This document shows positions 54,392-64,000 of a DNA stretch of 64,000 nt, in pieces. Origin of the DNA: Lingula anatina. Taxonomy: Eukaryota; Brachiopoda; Lingulata; Lingulida; Lingulidae. The notes beneath the pieces are model-generated. The model did no database searches and was not told where the DNA came from. It worked only from the letters and a program-made list of their open reading frames with translations. The position numbers were made by a program, and so were the translations under genes. Every line of letters begins with the position of its first letter. Position 1 is the first letter of the stretch. The stretch is from NCBI RefSeq assembly GCF_001039355.2, contig NW_019774502.1, positions 334,883 to 398,882 of the forward strand. Direction: 5' to 3'.

Positions 54392-57300
54392 CTACACAGG
54401 GGTACTTTCCATTTCTATACTTTTTGACCTGTGAGAAGAACTGAGGCTAGATCTGCTTGTCTGCTGTTGGATGTCATTCTTCATTTTCCTCCCTAGGGCT
54501 CTACCCAAAGATCCCTGCAAGGTAAAAATGTGGTGACACTGAATTTTCATTGTCTCTAGTGAAAAAATGGTAAAAAAGTGAAAATTGTTTCAAAAGAGAC
54601 TAAACAAGTTTAATTTCCTAATGGGGCATGATGTCTGTACATGCATTTTATCAAAGAAATCAGTCATGTGGTCCAGGCCCCACTTAATGAAGGGTCGGAA
54701 TGTCAGGACTCATGGGTAAAAACTGACTTGAGCTCCGTAACTAGAAAGCATCGCGGATTGCGAATCACCTTTCATTTCGAGGCTATTAGGGCCTATTTGG
54801 GGCGAGTAAATTCCGATTTATGGAATAAACATGCTTGCGCTCGGTCGCAATTCGCATTGCTTTTGAGTTACGGAGTCTTGGTCTCTTAGGATATGGTTTA
54901 AATTTTCCATCAAGGTAAAAACAACAGTTTAAGTGCCACTTTTATCATAGGAATGGAGTATAAATCCGCAGCCACCCATTTCTATCATCAAAACATTTAC
55001 GTAAAAATATTTCAATGCAACATGTGCTTCACTACCTCCAATAATCTTACCCTGAATGTTGGCTTTTTCCTTTGCTCACCATCTTCACCAGGACCAAGGA
55101 AAGATCTCTCAAAACTTCGCCCGAGCGATCCTCCTGCTGTTTTCTTTTTACTGGCATTGCTTGCTTCCAGTGCAGTTCTGGAATTAAATATGGAACAATA
55201 TAATGTGTTTTCATCAAAAGAAAATATTTATTTATGTTAAGTGATATTTCAAATCCTAGTCCCAGATCTACACTGGCACTAGAGATATATGACTGGTAAC
55301 CCTTGCTTTTCTGGTTATACTCAGAGGTGATCAAATTATGCAGATAATGATTGTAAAACACTAGAAGTTGTTCTTTTATTCCTTTAAAGACCCCAAAATG
55401 AGACATTTGCCTTAAAATGTATGTCACCTCGAAGAAAACAACAACAACAACAACAAAAACAAAGTAAATAAATAAATAAAATAATGATATGTATACACAT
55501 ACAGGAACAAGCCTGTATAAGTAATAGGTTTTACTTATTTGTATCTTAACATCATGCCATATAAATCATTAGTTTCATATTAATTCATGTTTTTTAATTG
55601 AAAACTTACACGTTATGAAAAAGAACAAAATTAATTTAGGGGTTTTGTAGAAATAAAAAATTATAGAAAATAGAGATATCACGAAAAGGAGAAATATGTT
55701 ACTGGAAAAGATTCTTCATGCTAAAAGCAAACTTAACTGAAACATGCTTGCCTGAACATGCTTAAATTAAATAGGCAATATCATGTTATTATACACATGC
55801 AAAACAAAACCTAAGAATCAGTCATACATTTCATTTTCATTCTTCATAATTCAATAATGCATGACAAGGTACAATTTACAGTTAATTTGGATAGAAATAA
55901 TGAAAAAGAATATAACATATTTCAAGGAGGTAATGCTGAAAAGAATCATGTAACATTTAAAAAGCCTGAAATAAAATAGTTTAGCATTGGGAAATAAATC
56001 ATGCTTGGATAAATGGTGCAAATTGTGACTACGGATGGATGATATTTCATGCAAGGTACATCATTTTGTACATAAACAAATAAATAAATAAATATATAAA
56101 TAAATATATAAATAAAACACTTTATTAATTTAACTTTGTAATTAATAGTCATTTTTTATCATGAGAGGTATAAAACATGCGCCACAGGAAAATTTCGCTT
56201 TCTTTCTCTGTGATTTTGAAGTACATCTAAAAACATGCGGGACCATTTAAAAATGACTGTTTATACGAACATCAGCAGACCAATTTCCATAAAAATTCAT
56301 CTTTAATAGCAACAAAAATACATCAATGTTTTTAATACATTTGTTCTCATGTCCTTTGTGACCTTGAACTTCTGTAGATCACTTTATGACCTTTGAAGGT
56401 CATCTATGTGATACCTTTACCTGAAGAAGGTCCATCGTTTAGGTCGTAGGTCAAACAGCGAAGCGTACATGTGTGGAGGTCTGATATCAGTGCTATAAAG
56501 ATTAAACAGTGCCACTACATAGAAATATGATGAAAGAGAAACACACACCTTCCAATAGAGCAAAAACTGGTGCTATTACACTTAACAACAAATTTATACA
56601 CAAACTCACGAATTTTCATACATACAACATTACTTTGTGAGAAAGAAGAGTGAATTAATACATCCATGCTCAATATTGATAAAACTGCCCATTTTCTTTT
56701 ATTTAGATATGCTGAGATGTCATGTCAAATTCATTCAGAATCCATGAGACTAATACTGCAAAAAAAGTTTGCTGGTCATTTTGCATCTGCCCTGAAATTT
56801 CAAAGTTGTGAGCTCAAATTTCTAACAAGCAAATGACATGCTACTAGTAAAACGGAAAACAGTGACACAGATATATCTATAAATATCCCTCTGGATTTCC
56901 AGCTCAAACCAAATAAAAAAAGGAAAATATAAAAGCATTATCAACCATGGCATGCACAGCAAGAAACAGTATATTTTCACATGTATTTAAAAATACATAT
57001 AAATGTGGCTGTAGTGGTGGGGGGAGGGGGGGTGTCAGCTCATTCCCCTCCTTAGCTGCATTGCCTCAGTCAGATTCATAGCACAAAAAAATCTCATTTT
57101 TGAACTAAATCTGCAATCTAGAACAATGAGAGACCCATGTATGTATAAATTAAGCAAAATAAAGACATTGATTCCCAGTTATTGCAGTTATAACAAATGT
57201 TCACAGCACTGTCTCTGGCTCCAGCACCAGAAAGGCACAGACCATGAAAACATATACAATGTGTTGACTTCACTGCTGAAGAAAAAAGAAAAACAGGACA

Positions 57301-60060
57301 CTGAACACATACATGTGCACTCACTTTTTCCATGCTAATTAACACCTTGATGTTTCTAAGAAAACTATGCACATCATCTATGGAAAAGCAGGAAGTAAAC
57401 ACACATGAAAAAGTTCAAATCAAAACCAAACTTAAACCATTAATAAAAACCAATGCCATAAGGTAAACAAATTAACAAATTAATAAATTTAATTATTAAT
57501 AATTTAGCACACATATTAAGCACTCAAGGCGCCCTTCATAATACATAGGTTTATAAACAAACTGAGACACACAAGGCCGGACACAGTAATTAAAAATATC
57601 AACAAAAGTTAAAACAACATTCAATTTGTTAATATGTTGATGCTGTCCACACAAAATATCATTAAACACCGACCACACTACATAGTATACTACACAAAAT
57701 CTTACCTGGCCGGTTTAATGAGAACATTCATCTCCGATGCCAAATGCCTCCTTATGTAGGACTTGGAAACTGGTATCCCAAGAGCAGCCGCCATGGCCTC
57801 TGCATTAAATGAAGGTTCCAGCACCATTAGAGCACCATGAACACCACTATCTTTTAAATTATCTGCGTACTCCTGGAATTGAAAAACCAACAAAATTATG
57901 AATACCCTGGCAACCCCCCTTCCCCACTCCCTGCAAGATTTAGCATTTGAGTAACTCTTCTTTTTTTTCAAAAAGACAACGCGACTTCTTGCCCACTCAC
58001 ACTTAAAGACATGTCAATTTTTTTATACTATGATATTAATTGAAGCTCCTTCCCCGCAAACTCCAGCCTGCATGTCTATTTGTCTCACCAAGAAATCAAT
58101 ATCAAAACCACACCGGCAAAAACACCTTTAATAATTATGTCATTTCCTATCACATTCTATTCGTACCTGAATGCGGTTCATGATCGATGCCCTTATCACG
58201 GGTCGTACAGGTGACTATGTAAATTAAGTAATTATCAAACATACCAAAAATGTGCCTTTTCATTTCTTTTTTACACATATTTTGAAGGGTCGTACGGGTG
58301 ACTCCCTTTTGCCACTGAGTAAGTTACATAATTATTAAACACAGGAAAAAATGTAATTTTTTATTTATTCTTACACTAATTTTGAAGGGGAATAACTATA
58401 TCTCACCTGGAGATCAATATTTTTAATCCACCTGGCCACCCTTTCAGTAGTCCAGACTAGGGGATCACAGTCCACTGTCTCACACTGAGATCTTCTGTCA
58501 GACAGCAACTAAATAGGAGACAGAAAATATATAAATAATTTTACTGAGCACAAGAATGTTTTAACAATGATAGGCTCTCTTACTACTAAAAATGGGAAAG
58601 GAAAAAAAATATTATATTATATTATATTATATTATATTATATTATATTATATTATATTATATTATATTATATTATATTATATTATATTGTTATCCAATAT
58701 TATATTATATTATATTATATTATATTATATTATATTATATTATATTATATTATATTATATTATTATATTATCCAATATTATATTATATTATCCAATAAAA
58801 TTAATAGTAATTCAAGACATTTTCTTACATCTTTATCAAAATGCACCCTCCTCAGCAGCTCTATCCCATGTAACATACTGCACTGGTGGAACTTTCTGTG
58901 GATATTTAGGTGTTTTTCTAAGTCTTTTTTGGTAAGAACGTTCAGCATCCTGCCATCTATGAGATTTGATTCTAAGTTAGTTTGGTACTGTCCTAATCCT
59001 ATGTCATGGATCCATCTATGGGCCACCCAGGTGTGGTCCACATATCTGGCCTTGGGGTATTTACTGAAAATAAAAGACAAGAGAAATTACTTTCATTCAT
59101 ATTATCTTAACTTTTTGATGATGCTGTGGTGTTGATTTGAGTGACTGATTCTCTACTTGTACCAGTTGTTTCGGTAATTTTTTTATTTAAAAAAATTGAA
59201 CAAAACATCATATGAATACAGGTGATAAAGTGATGCTTTCTAGTTTTTTAACTTTATGATCAAATAGGTAAATAAAAATTCATAAATAAATAAAGCAAAA
59301 CATTGCAAATTTTAAATAAAACAAAATAAAATGAAATAAATTTAAAATCTGTCATGTCGAGCAAACTCACCAAGAAGTCGGGTCTCTTTGTTCTTCAATG
59401 GCAAGTCGTAGTTTGCGTCTGTGAAAGGAATGAGTTATACCTAGAGCCGACTCCAATTCTGAATCACTGAGACCTAAAAGCACCTGAAAAAAAAAAAACA
59501 GCAAAGAAACTATTTTAAAATGCTTCAGAAAAGTTTTTATTAAACAGATTGTATCCCATGGTCTGATGATTATTGATACATTACTTGTTCTTTTTTAAAC
59601 TAAGGTGAAGCTGAAAAAATTGGCTGCATCAATGTTCTGGAAGCAATGTTCATGAATAAATTATTCATTTTACTTTATTCAGTGGTGGATATTGAAACAC
59701 AACAAGCCTTGCTGGATTTCACTGAAGTGCATGAATCATGTGCATAGAATCGGAACACATGTGACCAATGTAAGCATTAAAATACTCCACAAATTCAATA
59801 AATATAAACCCAAACATAAAAAAAAATACTCACCTTTCCACTTTTTACATTCTCCACACACATCTTGCCATACATAGGCAGGGACATTGTGATCTCCAGC
59901 CAAGCCAGCACCTCTGGAGCCTTCCACTGGGACATTGCGGTAGAGGAGCACTTCTCAACCAAACACAATTTCTCCTCATAGTTCTCCTGGTTGAGTTGAG
60001 ACAGGTGAGGGTTGCTGTCAGAGTGGGAACTCAGGTTACTCTCACAGTCTGGACAAAAAA

Positions 60061-60091
<31 letters not shown>

Positions 60092-62787
60092 ACAAATAAA
60101 TAAATAAATAAATAAATAAAATAATCATATATCAGTTAACATTCCTTTTAATTTTGAACAATGATTAATTCAAAGAGGAAGCAGGTTAATTTGATTGCAT
60201 TCAGCAAGAGTCCTCGTGGGCTTCGATTGATCTACAAAGAGTGATAGTTTCATTGGCAATAAGCCCATATACATATCTCCGTACCTTCTATCCTGGGGTC
60301 ACTATTGATGGACCTCCTATTGCGATTCCTAGAGAACACTTTGGATATACTGCTGCTGAAACTTTTTTTCCGTTTCTTCTTCCCGTCCTCCTGGTCCTGA
60401 ACTTCCGAGATCTCCTCCAGGGAGTTGAAGTCGGACATCGGGGACATCTTGTCTGCTGTGTAGTTTCTCTGGGTTGGAGTCACTAAAAATGAAAACCAAG
60501 ACTAACAGTTTGAATGATGTACTGAATAAACTATACATTACTGCTAGGTAATACTATGATATATTTTAAAATGAAAACTATTAATGAATTTCAAAATAAG
60601 ATTCACCCCTGGTTGATGTTTTTATTAGACTCTCATTCAGACTTGCCCACAACTCGAGCTGATGGCAATCTCTATTCTTGAGAGGACATTTTTCAGATTC
60701 AATAAATATCTATAGTTCCAATATTATGAAACTATTTTTCAATAGTCATATTGAACGTCAGACTGTGTACTATTATGAAACTATTTTTCAATAGTCATAT
60801 TGAACGTCAGACTGTGTACTATTATGAAACTATTTTTCAATAGTCATATTGAAAGTCAGACTGTGTACTAACTATCACAAAATTTATTACATTTCTTAAC
60901 CCTTCTTTGCTTATTTTTCATACCGTGAGAAACTTTTTAATATAAAACAAATATTTCATCAAATCTAATTGCTGACACCACATAAAGAATACCGAAACAT
61001 ATCATTATCAGATTTACTTACAACAGAAAGGTGAATCACTTCCATAACTTTTCCCAGAATTTGGTGGCGACTCTTGATATGGCGGCAGCTCTTCAGTGCT
61101 GGGAGAGTGGAGGGAGGGAGGCGGTGGGTCCAGATCTAACACTGCTTCATCAAATTTGTTGTGTTTTGAGAGCTGCTCCTTCATCTACAGATTTAAGTTT
61201 AAAGCAGATCATCAAAGGAAAGACATTCATTTTTATTCTTTGCTATTAGACTTAACTTCTTTACTGGTGCCACACAAATAAATTCTCATCTAAGGGTTAA
61301 TTTTTTTTTATAAAACATCAATTCATCAATCGCAACTCTTTTAAACAAAACATTGTTATACACTTCTTTTTCACTGGTAATTTCCATCAATACTAACATC
61401 TCGGAATTCCCTCTGCAGTTTTTCTATGTATTTTTCTTTGACGTCCAGTTGCTGTCGCAGGCTGACTGATCGTTCCGTGGCATCTCTGGCTCTTTTTAAG
61501 ATTTCCCACTTTTCTCTTTCTATCTCATCCTTATCTGAGCTTAGCTGGAACAAGTATGTAAAAATAGTGCATATTATTGATGTATTTTAAGAATTTTGAG
61601 TTGTGTAGGGCACTGAAATCTTTATAATAAAATGATAAAATATAAAATGATATCATTTAAACATCATTGCATTAATGAACTTAAATAATCTTCAGCCAAA
61701 CAACTGTTCCTCTATCAAAATCCATTACCTGTTTTATTGTGTCATCACTTTCCTTCATCCTCTGCTCATAATTTCTTATAAAATCTCTCAATTCTGCCTC
61801 TTTATCTTCCAGAGTGCCATACAGCTGCTTCATTTGACTGAGAAGGTCCAGTTTTTCTGCTTTTAGTCTTTTTCTGTCACCTTTCATGACTAAATAAGAA
61901 GGAAGGAAAGAAAAGTCACAAGATTATTATGATAGCCAATTATTAAGTTGGGTCTAGCTGTAATGGATTGGAAAAGAACAAAACAAAATTATCTGGTAAA
62001 TATGACTTACACAGGTGCAAACTTCATGAAATCATTTCAAGAAGGGACTGAATGTGTTATATTTAAAACACATCTTCTTATCATTCAACATTTCCCAACA
62101 AAGAACAAACAATCATGAACACACAGCTTCATATTTCATAGTATCCGGGTAGAGGGGTTCTGATTTCAACACCATCAAACAGCTAACATGCTATCACCTG
62201 TGCTTGACATGCTACGGGAATGAGTTTTATTTAAATATGAGAAAAGGGAGGAGACCCACAGGTGCAAATGCCTGAGGAATGACAAACAGTGTCAAACTAG
62301 CAAGACATTTAAAGGTAATATGCATCCCTGAAAAAGGCTAAGGGGGCTTGATGCCAAGGCTGATCATAAAAAATAAATAACTAGTACCAAGATGTGACAT
62401 ATTTGAACTACGGATTAGTATCAGAGTCTTTGGAATCTAAAACAAGCAAACACAAAATAAAATTATTATTAAAAAAAATCCAGAATTCATCTGAATACGA
62501 TTCTATCACTTAACATAAAACTGACTAACAACATTACTTGGTACCTTTTAATGCTTCCTTTGCATTTAACAATTCCTGCTTTGTTTGAAGAAGCTCCAAT
62601 TTAACTTCCCCAAATTCTCCGACCCCAAGCTCTTTCTCTGGTATCCCATTGGTCGACTTCATGGCGGAATCTTTGGTGAGCTGTAATTCCTTCATCTCCC
62701 TGTCCAGGTAGTGGACCTGCTGCTGAAGACGGGCGTTCTCCTCTTTCAGGCGCGCTATTTCTGAGCGGTCATTATTATACTGCATGC
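54392..62787 (-). CDS. KAZN: Kazrin: coiled coil plus three SAM domains, 5' end outside window
   Basis: Eleven coding exons read on the minus strand: 62545-62787, 61729-61889, 61398-61544, 61022-61184, 60285-60482, 59834-60048, 59371-59483, 58829-59063, 58407-58508, 57706-57872, 55051-55177, with a final exon 54392-54514. The joins are in phase. The order matches vertebrate kazrin: a coiled coil (ARLKEENARLQQQ, then EAELRDFIRNYEQRMKESDD), a Pro-rich linker, a basic stretch (KKKRKKSFSSSISKVFSR), SAM1 (WKAPEVLAWLEITMSLPMY to SFHRRKLRLAIEEQRD), SAM2 (HTWVAHRWIHDIGLGQY to KDLEKHLNIHRKFHQ) and SAM3 (WTTERVARWIKNIDLQEYAD to SKSYIRRHLASEMN). The tail is Ser-rich (GGSLGRSFERSFLGP) and ends MESTPV. 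Kazrin is a liprin-like cytoplasmic and junctional scaffold linked to desmosome, ARVCF-catenin and endosome biology in vertebrates. The N-terminal exons are not in the window. Confidence 0.93.
54724..54884. mobile_element. Fold-back element in the last kazrin intron
   Basis: Left arm gacttgagctccgtaactag...aaagcatcgcggattgcga. Right arm is its diverged reverse complement, tcgcaattcgcattgctttt then gagttacggagtcttggtc. It is GC-richer than the intron around it. MITE-like, superfamily not determined. Confidence 0.65.
55720..55804. mobile_element. 85-bp dispersed element, copy 2
   Basis: 84 of 85 bases match 50348-50432, on the same strand, inside a kazrin intron. Confidence 0.72.
55805..57705. 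other. Large kazrin intron
   Basis: About 2.5 kb of intron (55178-57705) between the SAM3 exon and the tail exon. It contains AAAT-type simple repeats near 56079-56115 and a G run near 57018. No exon was seen. Confidence 0.6.
58607..58797. repeat. Long ATTAT pentanucleotide array
   Basis: About 35 ATTAT units with three tccaa interruptions, immediately downstream of the SAM2 exon donor on the minus strand. Pure units encode spurious ILYY repeats on the plus strand. Confidence 0.95.
60057..60120. repeat. AAAT tetranucleotide microsatellite
   Basis: About 15 AAAT units just upstream of the acceptor of the first SAM exon. Confidence 0.93.
60723..60869. repeat. Three exact 49-bp tandem repeats
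   Basis: attatgaaactatttttcaa followed by tagtcatattgaacgtcaga and ctgtgtact, three times head to tail, with a single c/a change in the third copy. Intron of kazrin. The near identity suggests recent expansion. Confidence 0.93.
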
Positions 62788-63576
62788 CTGGAAACAAACC
62801 ATTAAAAAAGTTACTGACAATGTGACTCAGATAAAGGCTTACTCTTTTATTTTATTAAGAGAACATTTTACTATTTTACTAAATATCTTATTTCTTTTAC
62901 GATATCAAAATATTAATGCAGGTGAGGTACTGCAGGGGAGGAGTAAGTCTGATCAATTCACGCGCTTCATGACATCAGCCAAACTGCTTCAAACCTGGTT
63001 CAATTTGATTTTTTAGCCTGAATTTATTTTAAAATGAGGATGAGGCTATAAGTCAGAGCTTAGAGAAACGATGGCACCAGTCATGTTACTTAAAGGTCAC
63101 AAGTCTGCCATAGATGTCTTGCCCACTCAGTCATATCTTAGAGACTTTTTCTTAATTTCCTCCAAGGCAAGTCCAACTGTTGACAGATCATCCAATGTAA
63201 AAAGCTGACATTTTCTTGAAGTACCTGTCTAAAATTTTACATGAGCAAGCATTTCAGGAAGTTCTTGACATTTTAAAAACAGCTTAATATTATCCTATGA
63301 CCAACATCTGACATTATGCTCCAAACACAAAATGTTCTGTAAATATCAAGGTTGGAAAGAGCTTATTCTAAAGTTTACAGATGAAGTAGTCAATACAGGA
63401 AAATGACAGTAAGTATGACAACTTGAATGTCATTGCATTTCCCAATGACTAATTCTTTCAGAAACAGCCTGTTTGTTTCTCTGTTGGCAAATTTGAAATA
63501 GCATGGAGTGTGTATGAGCGCATTCTCAACGAATTAAGCCAGGCTTTACAAAGCCGGCGACCTAAAAATGGTGGAC
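62788..63576. other. Kazrin intron, no exon recognised
   Basis: AT-rich DNA upstream of the first visible kazrin coiled-coil exon. No further exon was identified, so the earlier kazrin exons must lie beyond the right edge. Confidence 0.55.
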
Positions 63577-64000
63577 GTACATGAAAGAAAAACCGCCTAA
63601 TCTTTTAATAGTCTCTCCGCCTCCCCACACGTCGTCCCTGCGGGGTACAGTAATTAAATCTCGGCTCCGTTCGCCATGCGGAAGCTACCTGAGAAATATT
63701 AAGTGCGCATGCTCATCAGTTAAACTCGTGGTGAAGAAAGCATGGCGGCTGAAGGCGATCGAAGGAAAAAAGCTCTTCTGTTCTATTATCTTTGAAAACA
63801 GAGACGAAAAAGGGATAATTTGGCCCGTAGAGCAGCAATGAATCGACTATCTACGGAGATAATATCACCAGAGATATTCACGGAAATATTAATGTTCGCA
63901 GCCGAGATTTAATTACTGTACCCTGCAGGGACGACGTGTGGGGAGGCGTGTGAGAGGCGGAGAGACTATTAAAAGATTAGGCGGTTTTTCTTTCATGTAC
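63577..64000. mobile_element. Fold-back transposon with a decayed Harbinger-like start
   Basis: Long inverted repeats of about 100 bases: the left arm starts gtacatgaaagaaaaaccgc (63577) and the right arm ends with its reverse complement at 64000. Both arms run through cacacgtcgtccctg and taattaaatctcgg. The right arm has a 9-base insertion (gtgtgagag). Between the arms a plus-strand frame starts ATG at 63741 and reads MAAEGDRRKKALLFYYL, a stop, then KQRRKRDNLARRAAMNRL. The composition is like the N-termini of PIF/Harbinger nucleases, so this looks like a non-autonomous derivative. The right flank is outside the window, so the target duplication cannot be checked. Confidence 0.72.

Noticed and set aside
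58567-58935. ILYY-repeat frame
   Set aside because: It is encoded by the ATTAT microsatellite and overlaps the kazrin SAM2 exon on the other strand.

Overview
This is eukaryotic, AT-rich, intron-containing DNA from a marine bilaterian invertebrate. The genes are split by GT-AG introns. The background is rich in ATTAT, ATT, TA, GA and CA microsatellites, fold-back elements and dead Tc1 transposons. The palindromic word taggccta recurs in the intergenic DNA. An echinoderm or another non-vertebrate deuterostome would fit, but nothing here proves the phylum. No rRNA, tRNA, CRISPR or prokaryotic feature was seen.

Left third (1-22 kb): a tandem array of at least five units on the minus strand. Each unit has a 49-nt first exon encoding a signal peptide (exon starts near 3458, 7437, 10651, 15818 and a start-less relic at 19175). 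Three units have a recognisable second exon encoding a short secreted peptide with an A-V-x-I-P-L-S motif and a Ser/Glu-rich tail. The units share introns, 3' flanks and a proximal promoter element. They differ by a stop-loss (unit 3), a lost start codon and an inserted fold-back element (unit 5), and a Tc1 insertion (unit 1). I do not recognise the peptide family, and it is the main candidate for something undescribed.

23.2-30.6 kb, minus: alanine-glyoxylate / serine-pyruvate aminotransferase (AGXT). It has a perfect C-terminal SKL peroxisomal signal and a possible cleavable N-terminus. The exon that should carry the PLP-binding lysine is not visible. 32.6-36.0 kb, minus: a TRIM-like RING / B-box / coiled-coil gene whose RING finger is split by a Gln/Pro/Ala-rich insert of about 180 residues. 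39.8-46.4 kb, plus: a 341-residue protein with a near-perfect copy of the YAP/TAZ TEAD-binding omega-loop, a following LxxLF segment and an AT-hook-like KRGRPKK, but no WW domain. The omega-loop exon start is tandemly duplicated. 54.4-62.8 kb, minus: kazrin (coiled coil, basic linker, three SAM domains), with its 5' end missing from the window.

Assembly caution: three adjacent segment duplications (30160-30845/30879-31564, 34750-36230/36576-38056 and 46400-48417/48419-50492) each abut an N or an N-gap. They look like unmerged haplotype or contig ends rather than real gene duplications. A fourth gap (12880-13175) lies between poly-C runs. The extreme right end is a fold-back element carrying what looks like a decayed start of a PIF/Harbinger-type protein.
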